DNA of 64,000 nucleotides, taken from positions 752,001 to 816,000 of the forward strand of contig NZ_CP032405.1 in assembly GCF_016806065.1 (NCBI RefSeq), read 5' to 3'. The notes below the pieces were generated by a model. It had not been told where the DNA came from, searched no databases, and saw only the letters and a program-made list of their open reading frames with translations. Position 1 is the first letter of the stretch, and the number at the start of each line of letters is the position of its first letter. This stretch comes from Rhizobium rosettiformans (GTDB lineage: Bacteria > Pseudomonadota > Alphaproteobacteria > Rhizobiales > Rhizobiaceae). The translations under genes and the position numbers were made by a program. Shown piece after piece: positions 7,398 through 16,317 of the stretch.

Positions 7398-8157
7398 TCC
7401 TGTAATCGAGGCCGACCTGCACGCCTATGTCGACGACCAGCTGGATGTCGGCCGCCGTATCGAAGTCGAGGCCTATCTGTCGGAAAATCCCACGATCGCT
7501 GCGAAGGTCATGGCCGATCTGCGAGTCCGCGACGAATTGCGGCTGGCGCTTGCCGGCATGCCGGCGGCTGTTCGCCAGGAAACACGCGATGCGGCTCGGG
7601 TACTGGAAAGCGCCTTCAACCGTCCCCGCACGATCGACGTGATGCGGCGTGCGGCAGCCGTCGTGCTGCTCGTGGGCGCCGGCTGGATCGCCCATGGTTG
7701 GATCGCCCCTGGCAGTATCGGCGAAGTCGTGGCCTCCGTGCCGCCGCCGCAGTTCGTCGAAGAGGCCATGCGCGCGCATCAAACGGCAGAATTACGCGAA
7801 CAAATGCGCTCGCAGACCGAAACGAGCCGTTTCGACCCGGCCGAAATCCGCTCTGCAACGGCCATCGTGCTTCCGGCCATGCCAGAGGACTGGACCGTGC
7901 GTGACGCCCAAATCTTCCCCTCGGCCTACGGTCCGAGCGTCGAACTGGAGGTCCAACCCGAATCCGGTGAGAGGCTGTCCCTCTTCGCCGTCAGGCCTGG
8001 CAATTTTGCTGTTCAGCAGGTGCTGCTGAAACAGGAAGGCCAGACCAACGCAGCCTATTGGCAGATCGGCGAAGTCGCCTACGCGCTGATCTCCGAAACA
8101 GAAACCGCAGACAGGCTTGCCGAGGAAGCTCGCAAGCTTGCCCGCACGCTTTACTGA
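7384..8157 (+). CDS. Membrane-anchored anti-sigma factor
   Basis: 257 aa. An N-terminal cytoplasmic anti-sigma domain (EADLHAYVDDQLDVGRR, about 5-75) is followed by one transmembrane helix (AAAVVLLVGAGWIAHGWIAP, about 85-105) and a periplasmic domain. The usual zinc HxxxCxxC motif is absent, so it belongs to the non-zinc variety. ATG 7384 has TTGGAGGAAACC upstream; an earlier TTG is less likely. It overlaps the sigma gene, which is the standard arrangement for a sigma/anti-sigma pair, and should release the sigma factor in response to an envelope or redox signal that is not identifiable here. Confidence 0.88.
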   Translation: MTSNDPVIEADLHAYVDDQLDVGRRIEVEAYLSENPTIAAKVMADLRVRDELRLALAGMPAAVRQETRDAARVLESAFNRPRTIDVMRRAAAVVLLVGAGWIAHGWIAPGSIGEVVASVPPPQFVEEAMRAHQTAELREQMRSQTETSRFDPAEIRSATAIVLPAMPEDWTVRDAQIFPSAYGPSVELEVQPESGERLSLFAVRPGNFAVQQVLLKQEGQTNAAYWQIGEVAYALISETETADRLAEEARKLARTLY

Positions 8158-8180
8158 TCCATCCAAGGAGGTAACTGACT

Positions 8181-8900
8181 ATGGATCCCATCCAGAACCG
8201 CTTCGGCTACGGCGCTCAGGCCCAGTCCGCGGCACTCTTCGACGAAGGCCTGCGCAAGCACATGCTGCGCGTCTACAACTACATGGGCCTCGGGCTGGTC
8301 ATCACCGGCATCGTCGCCTTTGTTGTCAGCCAGACGCCGGCGCTCTACGTGCCGATCTTCTCCACCCCACTGAAATGGGTCGTGATGCTGGCGCCGCTCG
8401 CCTTCGTCTTCTTCTTCTCCTTCCGCATCCACGCGATGTCGGCCGCAACCGCGCAGCTGACCTTCTGGGCCTTCGCTGCCGTGATGGGTCTGTCGCTGTC
8501 GTCGGTTTTCCTGGTCTTCACCGGAACCTCGATCGCCCGCACCTTCTTCATCACTGCGACGATGTTCGGTGCGATGAGCCTCTACGGCTACACGACCAAG
8601 CGTGACCTCGCGCAGTTCGGCTCGTTCCTGGTGATGGGCCTGATCGGCGTGATCATCGCCTCGATCGTCAACATCTTCTTGGGGTCCAGCGCCCTGCAGT
8701 TCGCGATCTCGGTCATCGGTGTCTTCGTCTTCGTCGGCCTGACCGCCTGGGACACGCAGAACATCAAGCAGCAGTATGCCGAGAACTTCGATCAGGAGAG
8801 CCAGCAGAAGCTCGCCGTCTTCGGCGCGCTGTCGCTCTACCTCAACTTCGTCAACCTGTTCCAGCTGCTGCTGAGCCTGACCGGCCAGCGCGAAGAATGA
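8181..8900 (+). CDS. Bax inhibitor-1 / YccA family membrane protein
   Basis: 239 aa with seven hydrophobic helices. Family features include the N-terminal segment before the first helix, SLYGYTTKRDLAQFGSFLVM, and the C-terminal GLTAWDTQNIKQQY motif with its conserved aspartate. Bacterial BI-1 proteins (YccA/YbhL type) are pH-sensitive calcium leak channels or modulators of the FtsH protease. ATG 8181 has a perfect AAGGAGG. It begins 23 bases after the anti-sigma stop, so it may be read through from the sigma operon. A strong hairpin terminator follows. Confidence 0.92.
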   Translation: MDPIQNRFGYGAQAQSAALFDEGLRKHMLRVYNYMGLGLVITGIVAFVVSQTPALYVPIFSTPLKWVVMLAPLAFVFFFSFRIHAMSAATAQLTFWAFAAVMGLSLSSVFLVFTGTSIARTFFITATMFGAMSLYGYTTKRDLAQFGSFLVMGLIGVIIASIVNIFLGSSALQFAISVIGVFVFVGLTAWDTQNIKQQYAENFDQESQQKLAVFGALSLYLNFVNLFQLLLSLTGQREE

Positions 8901-8933
8901 GATAAAAACGCGTCGGGAGAACGCTTTGAAAAG

Positions 8934-8964
8934 AAAACGCCCGGGTTTCGACCCGGGCGTTTTT
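8934..8964. terminator. Bidirectional terminator between the BI-1 gene and rhaI
   Basis: A thirteen-base perfect stem AAAACGCCCGGGT/ACCCGGGCGTTTT (8934-8946 with 8951-8963) with a TTCG tetraloop. T runs flank it in both directions, so it can end both the BI-1 and the rhaI transcripts. Confidence 0.95.
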
Positions 8965-8986
8965 GCGAGATGAGAGCAAGCCTGAC

Positions 8987-10279
8987 TCAGACAATCCCGC
9001 CGGAACCGCCCTTGACCGCAGGACGTTCCGCCGCAACGCGAGCGCGGTAACCGCTGGCGCGATAGGCTGCCACCGGATCGATGGCACCGCCCGCCCGCAG
9101 CCGCGCTTCTGCAAGGATCGGCTCGACATCAGTTCGATAGGCCCGCTTCAACGTCTCGGATGCCATTAGCGCATCATTGTCGTTCTGGTAGCCCTCCAAT
9201 TCCGCCCGATCGACGAGCAGCGCCTGCGCATAGGCACGACGGATCTCGTTGGCGCTGGAAATCAGGCTCTCGATCGGATCCGTCACATTGTGACTCTGAT
9301 CGATCATATGGGCGGGATGGAAATCTTTCACGCCACGATGCTCGGCATCCACCAGCTCGTTGAACACGAGGAAGAGGCGATAGGGTTCGACTGATCCAGC
9401 GTCGAGGTCGTCGTCGCCATATTTGCTGTCGTTGAAGTGGAAGCCGCCGAGCTTGCCGAACTGGATGAGCCGCGCGACGATCATTTCGATATTCGTGTTC
9501 GGAGCATGATGCCCGAGGTCGACAAGGCAATAGGCTTTTTCGCCGAGCGTCTGCGCGATCAGGTAGTTCGTGCCCCAGTCCTGGACAACAGTCGAATAGA
9601 AGGCCGGCTCGTACATCTTGTGTTCGGAGAACAGCCGCCAGTCGTCCGGCAGCGCCTTATAGATGTCCCGCATCGCGTCGAGATAGCGCTCGAACTGGCG
9701 GGTGAAGTTGCTCTGCCCGGGGAAGTTGGATCCATCACCGATCCAGACTGTCAACGCCTTGGAACCGAGTGCCCGACCGATCTCGATGCATTCGAGATTA
9801 TGTTCGACCGCCTGACGCCGCGTCGCTGCGTCCACATGGCTGAGCGAACCGAACTTGTAGGAATGCGCCTGATCGGCGCCATCCGAGAATGTGTTGGAAT
9901 TCATCGCATCGAAGCCGAGCCCGAGCGCATCCGCCTTGGCCTTCAGCTCTGTCGGGTCAGCCTTGTCCCAGGGGATATGCAGCGAGACCGTCGGCGTCGC
10001 TCGCGTCAGCTGCTGGATGACGCCGCAATCGTCGAGCTTGTCGAAGATATGACGCGGCTCGCCCTGCCCCGGAAAGCGGGCGAAACGTGTGCCCCCGGTC
10101 CCGACACCCCAAGAGGGAACGGCGACGAAGAAGTCCGCGACTTTCGCCGTGACTTTCTCGATATCGATCGAGCTCCGTGCGAGCTTCTCGCCGAGCGCCT
10201 GAAAGTCGCTGCGATGGGCGCCTTCCCGCTTCTGGTTATCAGCGGCAACGATGTCAGCGGCTATTCGGATTTCGCTCAT
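8987..10279 (-). CDS. rhaI: L-rhamnose isomerase, rhizobial RhaI type
   Basis: 430 aa TIM-barrel xylose-isomerase-like enzyme converting L-rhamnose to L-rhamnulose in the cytoplasm. Metal-site segments are visible: VSLHIPWDKAD, WIGDGSNFPGQSNF, LFSEHKMYEPAFYSTVVQDW, CLVDLGHHAPNTN and GGFHFNDSKYGDDDLDAGS. Length and pattern match the Rhizobium leguminosarum RhaI class, which is unlike E. coli RhaA. ATG 10279 was preferred to a start four codons upstream because GGTGGAGGAAAG precedes it. In other rhizobia rhaD and rhaI are adjacent; here a Pmp3-type gene on the other strand lies between them, so rhaI needs its own promoter. Confidence 0.94.
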   Translation of the reverse strand: MSEIRIAADIVAADNQKREGAHRSDFQALGEKLARSSIDIEKVTAKVADFFVAVPSWGVGTGGTRFARFPGQGEPRHIFDKLDDCGVIQQLTRATPTVSLHIPWDKADPTELKAKADALGLGFDAMNSNTFSDGADQAHSYKFGSLSHVDAATRRQAVEHNLECIEIGRALGSKALTVWIGDGSNFPGQSNFTRQFERYLDAMRDIYKALPDDWRLFSEHKMYEPAFYSTVVQDWGTNYLIAQTLGEKAYCLVDLGHHAPNTNIEMIVARLIQFGKLGGFHFNDSKYGDDDLDAGSVEPYRLFLVFNELVDAEHRGVKDFHPAHMIDQSHNVTDPIESLISSANEIRRAYAQALLVDRAELEGYQNDNDALMASETLKRAYRTDVEPILAEARLRAGGAIDPVAAYRASGYRARVAAERPAVKGGSGGIV

Positions 10280-10297
10280 TCTTTCCTCCACCTCGCG

Positions 10298-10322
10298 CGA
10301 ACGATTGTCACCGAAGCGCGTT
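10298..10322 (+). promoter_or_regulatory. Candidate EcfG/RpoE2 promoter for the Pmp3-like gene
   Basis: CGAAC (10298-10302), 17 bases, GTT (10320-10322) differs from the consensus GGAAC-N17-GTT at one position. The ATG at 10356 is 34 bases downstream. Confidence 0.45.
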
Positions 10323-10355
10323 TATCTGCAGTCACACACGAAAATCGGAGCCAAC

Positions 10356-10514
10356 ATGGACGTTGTTCGCATTCTGCTTGCCATCCTCCTGCCGCCCCTC
10401 GGCGTTTTCCTCCAGGTCGGCATTGGCCTGCATTTCTGGCTGAACATCCTGCTGACGCTCTTCGGCTATATCCCAGGCATCATCCATGCCATCTGGGTCA
10501 TCATCCGCAAGTAG
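10356..10514 (+). CDS. YqaE/Pmp3 family small membrane peptide
   Basis: 52 aa with two hydrophobic helices and the family pattern LLAILLPPLGVFLQVG followed by FWLNILLTLFGYIPGIIHAI. Pmp3/YqaE peptides sit in the cytoplasmic membrane, help maintain membrane potential under salt or cold stress, and are often controlled by general stress sigma factors. ATG 10356 has CGGAGCC upstream. It lies between rhaI and rhaD on the opposite strand, with a candidate stress promoter, and is unrelated to rhamnose metabolism. Confidence 0.9.
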   Translation: MDVVRILLAILLPPLGVFLQVGIGLHFWLNILLTLFGYIPGIIHAIWVIIRK

Positions 10515-10518
10515 GATC

Positions 10519-10544
10519 CCCTCGCGACGCAAGCGCCGCGAGGG
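10519..10544. terminator. Hairpin between convergent Pmp3-like and rhaD genes
   Basis: An eight-base perfect stem CCCTCGCG/CGCGAGGG (10519-10526 with 10537-10544) sits in the 39-base gap between two converging genes. It has no T tract, so terminator function is likely from position but not certain. Confidence 0.55.
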
Positions 10545-10553
10545 CTCGGGAGA

Positions 10554-12650
10554 TCAGCGCGGAAAGCTCTGCGCGTTGCCGGCATCGACATTGATGATGT
10601 TGCCGGTGGATTTCGCCGAGAGATCGGAGGCGAGGAAGTAGATCGCCTCCGCGATGTCTTCCGGGAAGACATTCAGCTTCAGCATAGAGCGGTTGCGGTA
10701 GTGCTCCTCGAGATCGGTGACTTCGATCTTCGAGGAGGCCGCCCGCTGCTCGCGCCATTCGCCATTCCAGATCTTCGAACCGCGCAGAACAGCATCCGGA
10801 TTGACCGTGTTCACCCGGATGCCCGCATCTGCGCCTTCAAGTGCCAGGCAACGGGCGAGATGGATCTCGGCCGCCTTTGCCGTGCAATAGGCGGAAGCGT
10901 TTGGCGATGAGGCGAGACCATTCTTCGAAGCGACGAAAACGACGTTGCCGCCGAGCTTCTGACGCCGGAATAGCCGGAAAGCCTCGCGCGAGACGAGAAA
11001 GTAACCCGTGGCCAGGATGCTGATATTCTTGTCCCACATCGCTAGCGTCGTGTCTTCGACCGGCGCCGACGAGGCGATCCCGGCATTCGACACGAGAATG
11101 TCCACGCCACCGAATTCCACACAGGCTTCGGCGAACGCACGGATAACCGCATCCTCACGGGTTACGTCGAGTTGCGCCGAGCGCACGACATCGGCGCCAT
11201 GGCGCTTCGAGAAGTCGGCGACCGTCTGCTCCAGTGCCGCCGCGTCGATATCGGCCAGCACCACGCAGGCACCTTCCGCCATCAACCGGTCGGCCGTTGC
11301 CCTGCCAATGCCGCCGGCGCCGCCGGTGACGAAGGCAACGCGACCGGCCAGGCTCTTCGGCTTCGGCATACGCTGCAGCTTTGCCTCTTCGAGCAGCCAG
11401 TATTCAATGTCGAAGGCTTCCTGCTCCGGCAGCCCCTGATATTCGGAGACCGTCGATGCGCCGCGCATGACGTTGATCGCATTGACGTAGAACTCACCGG
11501 CAATGCGGGCCGTCGCCTTGTCCTTGGCAAAGGACAGCATGCCGACGCCCGGGACCAGGAAGATCACCGGGTTAGGATCGCGGATCGCAGGCGAATTGCC
11601 GTGTTTGCAGGTCTCGTAGTAGCGGGTGTAGTCGGCGCGATAGGCTTCGAGCGCTTGGTCGAGGCCTGCGAGAACCGCCTCCACATCAGGTTTCGCCGGA
11701 TCGAAATCTACGATCAGCGGGCGGATCTTGGTGCGCAGGAAATGATCGGGGCAGGACGTGCCGAGGCTACCGAGCGGCTGCAGGTTCTTCGAATTGACGA
11801 ATTCGAGCACGGCATCCTGGTCATCGAAATGGCCGAGCTTGCGCTCGCACTTGCCGATGCGGCCGCGGATCTCGGGCATCAGGCGCGCGGCAATGGCGCG
11901 TCGCTCGTCTGGCGGCAGGCTCTTCGAAACGGCGCCGCCGAAGATCGCCTTGCCTTCCGTCTCCTTCGCAAACCAGGCGATCGCATTGTTGATGATCTCG
12001 AGCGTTAGCAGATAGCAATCCTTGGCGTCATCCGCCCAGGTGAACAGGCCGTGGCTTTCGAGAACCACACCCTTGGCGCTCGGATTGGCTTTCACGAAGG
12101 CCTCGAGGTCGAGGCCGAGCTGGAAACCGGGACGGCGCCAGGGAAGCCAGCCTATTTCCGCACCGAAGATCTTCTGCGTCAATTCCTTCGAATTCTTCGA
12201 GGCTGCAATCGCGATGATCGCATCCGGATGCATGTGATCGACATGCGTGAAAGGCACAAAACCATGCAGCGGCGTATCTATGGAAGCAGCGCGCGGATTG
12301 AGGTTGAAAGTGCAATGCGGCAGGAAGCCAACCATCCGGTCTTCGTCATGCACACCCTTGTAGATACCCTTCAGCGCTTCGAGCTTCTCCTGGTAAAGCG
12401 TCGCGAAACCGTCGAGCTTGATTGTGCCGACGTCGCCGCCGGATCCCTTGACCCAGAGAACCTTGACCGTTTCGCCGGTCAGCGGATCGGTTTCCATCAC
12501 CTTGGCAGAGGTGTTGCCGCCCCCGTAATTGGTGATGCGCTTGTCGGCACCCAGCAGGTTGGAGCGATAGAGAAGCTTGCCTGGCTCATCGAGCGCGGCG
12601 GCATAAGCATCATCCCAACGGTTTTCGAGAAGGCGGGTTTGGCCCGTCAT
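10554..12650 (-). CDS. rhaD: Bifunctional L-rhamnulose(-1-phosphate) aldolase / short-chain dehydrogenase
   Basis: 698 aa fusion. Residues about 1-400 form a class II aldolase/adducin-type domain with zinc-ligand segments (HCTFNLNPRA, VDHMHPDAIIAIA, LESHGLFTWADD). Residues about 425-698 form an SDR domain with the glycine motif VTGGAGGIGRATA and the catalytic YCTAKAAEIHLAR. In rhizobia this RhaD cleaves rhamnulose-1-phosphate and its dehydrogenase half is thought to oxidise the lactaldehyde product. ATG 12650 follows GGGAGGATGTC; a longer frame upstream was rejected. It is divergent from rhaR, with a 201-base control region between. Confidence 0.95.
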   Translation of the reverse strand: MTGQTRLLENRWDDAYAAALDEPGKLLYRSNLLGADKRITNYGGGNTSAKVMETDPLTGETVKVLWVKGSGGDVGTIKLDGFATLYQEKLEALKGIYKGVHDEDRMVGFLPHCTFNLNPRAASIDTPLHGFVPFTHVDHMHPDAIIAIAASKNSKELTQKIFGAEIGWLPWRRPGFQLGLDLEAFVKANPSAKGVVLESHGLFTWADDAKDCYLLTLEIINNAIAWFAKETEGKAIFGGAVSKSLPPDERRAIAARLMPEIRGRIGKCERKLGHFDDQDAVLEFVNSKNLQPLGSLGTSCPDHFLRTKIRPLIVDFDPAKPDVEAVLAGLDQALEAYRADYTRYYETCKHGNSPAIRDPNPVIFLVPGVGMLSFAKDKATARIAGEFYVNAINVMRGASTVSEYQGLPEQEAFDIEYWLLEEAKLQRMPKPKSLAGRVAFVTGGAGGIGRATADRLMAEGACVVLADIDAAALEQTVADFSKRHGADVVRSAQLDVTREDAVIRAFAEACVEFGGVDILVSNAGIASSAPVEDTTLAMWDKNISILATGYFLVSREAFRLFRRQKLGGNVVFVASKNGLASSPNASAYCTAKAAEIHLARCLALEGADAGIRVNTVNPDAVLRGSKIWNGEWREQRAASSKIEVTDLEEHYRNRSMLKLNVFPEDIAEAIYFLASDLSAKSTGNIINVDAGNAQSFPR

Positions 12651-12737
12651 GACATCCTCCCTGCATTGATTTTCATGAGCAGTCAGCGACGGCTCATCTC
12701 CTTCTTGATCGCAGATATCGCGCAGCCCTCGCCCGAT

Positions 12738-12810
12738 TGTCAATCAATTTCGATCATTTCTTTTCATGTTGCGCTGCAGTATTATTATTTTTGATCGTTT
12801 CTGATTGACA
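12738..12810. promoter_or_regulatory. rhaD-rhaR divergent control region with nested repeats (candidate RhaR operator)
   Basis: A perfect nine-base inverted repeat TGTCAATCA/TGATTGACA (12738-12746 with 12802-12810) brackets two direct repeats, TCGATCATTTCT (12750-12761) and TTGATCGTTTCT (12791-12802), spaced 41 bases apart, about four helical turns. The region is AT-rich compared with its surroundings. It is the natural site for the DeoR-type regulator RhaR. Confidence 0.6.
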
Positions 12811-12851
12811 GCGTAAAAACATTGCGAATAAATCACGGTCAGGAGGACACC

Positions 12852-13664
12852 ATGCACGAACGCGAACGCCATCGCATTATTCTGAGCGCGATCCAGGAAA
12901 AGCCTGTGATCACGGTGCAGGACATTGCCGAGCTGACCGAGGCTTCAGAAGCCACGATCCGCAGGGATATCGCGTCTCTCCACGTGCAGGGAAAGCTCAG
13001 ACGCGTCCGCGGCGGCGCCGAAGCCGTGCATCCGCCGCAGCTTGGAAATCTCGCGGCCCGGCCCTTCCGCGTTTCCGAATCGGTCAACATCGACAAGAAA
13101 CGCGCAATTGCGCGCGCAGCGGTCGATCTCTGCGAGGAAGGCGATTCGATCATCATCAACGGCGGCACGACCACCTTTCAGATGGTGCATTTCATGTCGG
13201 CCCGCCGCCTGCAGGTCATGACCAATTCCTTCGCAATCGCCGAACACCTCGTGAAACACTCGAAATGCACGGTCTCGGTTCCGGGCGGCGCGATCTATCG
13301 TGACCAGAGCCTGATCCTGTCACCCTTCGAGAATGATGCGATCCGCAATTTCTATGCCCGCCGCATCTTCATTGGCGCGCAGGGCATCAACGCCCACGGC
13401 GTGATGGAATCGGATGCACTGGTCATCCAGAGCGAACAGAAGCTAGTGCGCCAGGCCGAAGAACTGATCGTCATGGTCGACTCCAGCAAGTTCGCCAAGC
13501 GGTCGAGCCTGATCCTGTGTTCGCTCGAGAAGGTCTCGACGATCATCACCGATGATGGAATTTCCGACGAGGCGGCCGCCATGGTCACCGAAGCCGGCGT
13601 AAAGCTCATAACCGTGAAGCCGATGGCTTCAGCGGCAAGGGAGGATACCTCGTCGGTCGCTTAA
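12852..13664 (+). CDS. rhaR: DeoR family transcriptional regulator of rhamnose genes
   Basis: 270 aa. The N-terminal DeoR helix-turn-helix (about 5-60: HRIILSAIQEKPVITVQDIA, TEASEATIRRDIASLHVQGK, RRVRGGAEAV) is followed by the DeoR C-terminal sensor domain with the conserved GTTT-like NGGTTTFQMV and later MVDSSKFAKRS. In R. leguminosarum RhaR represses the rha operons until rhamnose or its phosphate is present. ATG 12852 has CAGGAGGACACC. The gene leads the operon rhaRSTPQUK, starting 53 bases before rhaS, and so controls its own expression. Confidence 0.93.
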   Translation: MHERERHRIILSAIQEKPVITVQDIAELTEASEATIRRDIASLHVQGKLRRVRGGAEAVHPPQLGNLAARPFRVSESVNIDKKRAIARAAVDLCEEGDSIIINGGTTTFQMVHFMSARRLQVMTNSFAIAEHLVKHSKCTVSVPGGAIYRDQSLILSPFENDAIRNFYARRIFIGAQGINAHGVMESDALVIQSEQKLVRQAEELIVMVDSSKFAKRSSLILCSLEKVSTIITDDGISDEAAAMVTEAGVKLITVKPMASAAREDTSSVA

Positions 13665-13717
13665 GAGGAGGCGGCTGGGAGGAAGGGAAAAGCAGTTCAT
13701 CAACCTGGGAGGAAAAC

Positions 13718-14713
13718 ATGAAACTGACAAAGATTCTGCTGGCCAGTGCCGCCATTGCACTCGCCACCATGGGCTCGGCGGCACAGGCAGCCGACATGAA
13801 GATCGCACTGGTCGTCAAGTCGCTTGGCATCGGCTTCTTTGAAGCCGCCAATAAGGGTGCACAGGAAGCCGCCGCGGAACTGGGCGGCGTTGAAGTGATC
13901 TATACCGGCCCGACCTCGACGACGGCTGAAGGCCAGATCGAAGTCATCAACTCGCTGATCGCGCAGGGCGTCGACGCCATCGCAATCTCGGCAAACGATC
14001 CGGACGCAGTTGTCCCGGCCCTCAAGAAGGCCATGGACCGCGGCATCAAGGTCATCTCCTGGGATTCGGGCGTCGCCCCCGAAGGCCGCATCATGCATCT
14101 CAACCCGTCGTCCAATGCGCTGATCGGCAAGATGTGCCTGCAGCTGGCCGCCAACCACCTGCCTGATGGTAAGGGTGACTTCGCCATCCTGTCCGCCACG
14201 ACCACCTCCACGAACCAGAACATCTGGATCGAGGAAATGAAGGCACAGCTGAAGGACTTCCCCGGCCTGAACCTCGTGACGACAGTTTATGGTGACGACC
14301 TGGCCGACAAGAGCTACCGCGAAGCAAACGGCCTTCTGACCTCGCAGACCAACGTCAAGGTCATCGTCGCCCCGACCACCGTTGGTGTTCTGGCTGCTTC
14401 GCAGGCCGTCAAGGATGCCGGCAAGATTGGCGACGTTTATGTCACCGGCCTCGGCCTTCCCTCGGAAATGGCGGGCGCCATCCAGTCGGGTGCCACCAAG
14501 GAATTCGCCATCTGGAACCCGATCGACCTCGGCTACTCCGCAACCCAGATTGCCTATCGCCTCGCCAAGGGTGAAACCGATGCCGCTCCGGGTTCCGAAA
14601 TCGAAGCCGGCCGCATGGGCAAGATCAGTGTCGGAGACGGCGGCGAAGCGGCCATGGCAGATCCCTTCGTCTACGACGCCTCGAACATCGAGGAATTCTC
14701 CAAGATCTTCTGA
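13718..14713 (+). CDS. rhaS: Rhamnose ABC transporter periplasmic binding protein
   Basis: 331 aa, CUT2-type periplasmic binding protein. The signal peptide MKLTKILLASAAIALATMGS ends near AQA at about residue 23. The mature protein shows the Peripla_BP_4 pattern: IALVVKSLGIGFFEAANKGA, LIAQGVDAIAISANDPDA, GIKVISWDSG, and a hinge segment. It delivers L-rhamnose to RhaPQ. ATG 13718 follows GGGAGGAAAAC. A strong intercistronic hairpin after the stop may favour this message over the downstream transporter genes, as is usual for binding proteins. Confidence 0.95.
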   Translation: MKLTKILLASAAIALATMGSAAQAADMKIALVVKSLGIGFFEAANKGAQEAAAELGGVEVIYTGPTSTTAEGQIEVINSLIAQGVDAIAISANDPDAVVPALKKAMDRGIKVISWDSGVAPEGRIMHLNPSSNALIGKMCLQLAANHLPDGKGDFAILSATTTSTNQNIWIEEMKAQLKDFPGLNLVTTVYGDDLADKSYREANGLLTSQTNVKVIVAPTTVGVLAASQAVKDAGKIGDVYVTGLGLPSEMAGAIQSGATKEFAIWNPIDLGYSATQIAYRLAKGETDAAPGSEIEAGRMGKISVGDGGEAAMADPFVYDASNIEEFSKIF

Positions 14714-14728
14714 TCTCGGCGGACCAGA

Positions 14729-14750
14729 CCCGGCGGCTCAAGCCGCCGGG
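14729..14750 (+). terminator. Intra-operon hairpin between rhaS and rhaT (attenuator or RNA stabiliser)
   Basis: A perfect GC stem CCCGGCGGCT/AGCCGCCGGG (14729-14738 with 14741-14750) without a T tract, 16 bases after rhaS. It probably protects the rhaS 3' end and lowers read-through. Confidence 0.7.
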
Positions 14751-14772
14751 ATTTCACTCATTCGGTAAGCAC

Positions 14773-16308
14773 ATGATAACCGTTCAATCTGCCAAGCTCG
14801 CGGCGGGCGCGATCCCGGCTGGCGAGCCCATTCTCGAAATGCGGGGCATTTCCCAGATCTTTCCGGGCGTCAAGGCGCTCGACAAGGTCGACATCGCCCT
14901 CTACCCGGGCAAGGTGACCGCGCTGATCGGCGAGAACGGCGCCGGCAAGTCGACGCTCGTCAAGATCCTGACCGGCATCTATCGCCCGAACGAAGGCGAG
15001 ATCCTGATCGACGGCAAGCCGACCACCTTTGCCAACGCTCAGGAAGCCATCGACGCCGGCGTCACCGCCATCCATCAGGAGACGGTGCTGTTCGATGAGC
15101 TCACCGTCGGCGAGAACATCTTCCTCGGCCACGCGCCGCGCACGCGTTTCGGGCTGATCGACTGGCGCACCATAAACGAGCGGTCCCGGCAGCTGATGAA
15201 GGCGCTGGAAAGCGACATCGACCCGACCACCAAGCTCAAGGACTTCTCGATCGCCCAGCGCCATCTGGTCGCGATTGCCCGCGCGCTCTCGGTCGATGCC
15301 CGCATCGTCATCATGGACGAACCGACGGCCGCCTTGTCACGCAAAGAGATCGACGATCTCTTCCGCATCGTCGAGGGTCTGAAGCGCCAAGGCAAGGCCA
15401 TCCTCTTCATCAGCCACAAGTTCGACGAACTCTATGAAATCGCCGACAACTACGCCGTCTTCCGCGATGGCCGCATGGTCGGCTCAGGCGTGTTGAAGGA
15501 CACGCCCCAGGACGAGATAGTGCGGCAGATGGTCGGCCGCGACGTCCACGACGTCTTCCCGAAGACCGAGGCTGTCATCGGTGCACCTGTTCTGAGTATC
15601 CGCGGCTACAGCCACGAGACCGAATTCCGCGACATCAGTTTCGACTTGCGCAAGGGCGAGATCCTCGGCGTTTACGGCCTGATCGGCGCGGGACGTTCGG
15701 AACTCTGCCAGTCTATCTTCGGTATTACGCGGCCCAAGTCCGGCATGGTGGAACTCGAAGGTCGCGAGATTACCATCCGCAACACCTCGGATGCGATCAC
15801 TGCGGGCATCGTCTATGTACCTGAGGAACGTGGCCGCCATGGGTTGGCACTGGAACTGCCCATTTACCAGAACATGTCCCTCCCCTCGCTGATCCGCACC
15901 TCGGTCGCAGGTTTTCTGAGGGCGGCCAACGAGTTGAAGCTCGCGCGCCGTTTTGCGGAGCGGCTGGATCTGCGGGCGGCCGCCCTGTCCGTTCCGGTCG
16001 GCACGCTGTCCGGCGGCAATCAGCAGAAGGTTGTCATCGGCAAGTGGCTTGCCACCTCGCCCAAGGTCATCATTCTCGACGAACCGACCAAGGGCATCGA
16101 CATCGGTTCAAAGGCAGCCGTCCATGCCTTCATCTCGGAACTCGCCTCCGAAGGCCTTTCGATCATCATGATCTCGTCGGAACTACCAGAAATCCTCGGC
16201 ATGTCGGACCGTGTGATGGTTATGCGCGAGGGCCTGCAGGCCGGCATCTTCGAGCGCGAGGGCCTGACCGCCGAGACGCTCGTGCGCGCCGCAACCGGCA
16301 ATGCGTGA
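14773..16308 (+). CDS. rhaT: Rhamnose ABC transporter ATP-binding protein (two-domain)
   Basis: 511 aa CUT2-family ATPase with two tandem ABC domains. Domain 1 has Walker A GENGAGKST (about residue 56) and Walker B RIVIMDEPTAALS. Domain 2 has the degenerate P-loop GLIGAGRSE usual in this family, LSGGNQQKV and VIILDEPTKGID. It energises rhamnose import through RhaP and RhaQ. This rhizobial RhaT is not the E. coli rhamnose-proton symporter of the same name. The start lacks a strong ribosome site. Confidence 0.95.
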   Translation: MITVQSAKLAAGAIPAGEPILEMRGISQIFPGVKALDKVDIALYPGKVTALIGENGAGKSTLVKILTGIYRPNEGEILIDGKPTTFANAQEAIDAGVTAIHQETVLFDELTVGENIFLGHAPRTRFGLIDWRTINERSRQLMKALESDIDPTTKLKDFSIAQRHLVAIARALSVDARIVIMDEPTAALSRKEIDDLFRIVEGLKRQGKAILFISHKFDELYEIADNYAVFRDGRMVGSGVLKDTPQDEIVRQMVGRDVHDVFPKTEAVIGAPVLSIRGYSHETEFRDISFDLRKGEILGVYGLIGAGRSELCQSIFGITRPKSGMVELEGREITIRNTSDAITAGIVYVPEERGRHGLALELPIYQNMSLPSLIRTSVAGFLRAANELKLARRFAERLDLRAAALSVPVGTLSGGNQQKVVIGKWLATSPKVIILDEPTKGIDIGSKAAVHAFISELASEGLSIIMISSELPEILGMSDRVMVMREGLQAGIFEREGLTAETLVRAATGNA

Positions 16309-16317
16309 GGAATGACC

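Noticed and set aside
14773..16308. RhaT as a rhamnose-proton symporter
   Set aside because: The protein has two ABC ATPase domains; the name here follows the rhizobial rha operon, not E. coli.
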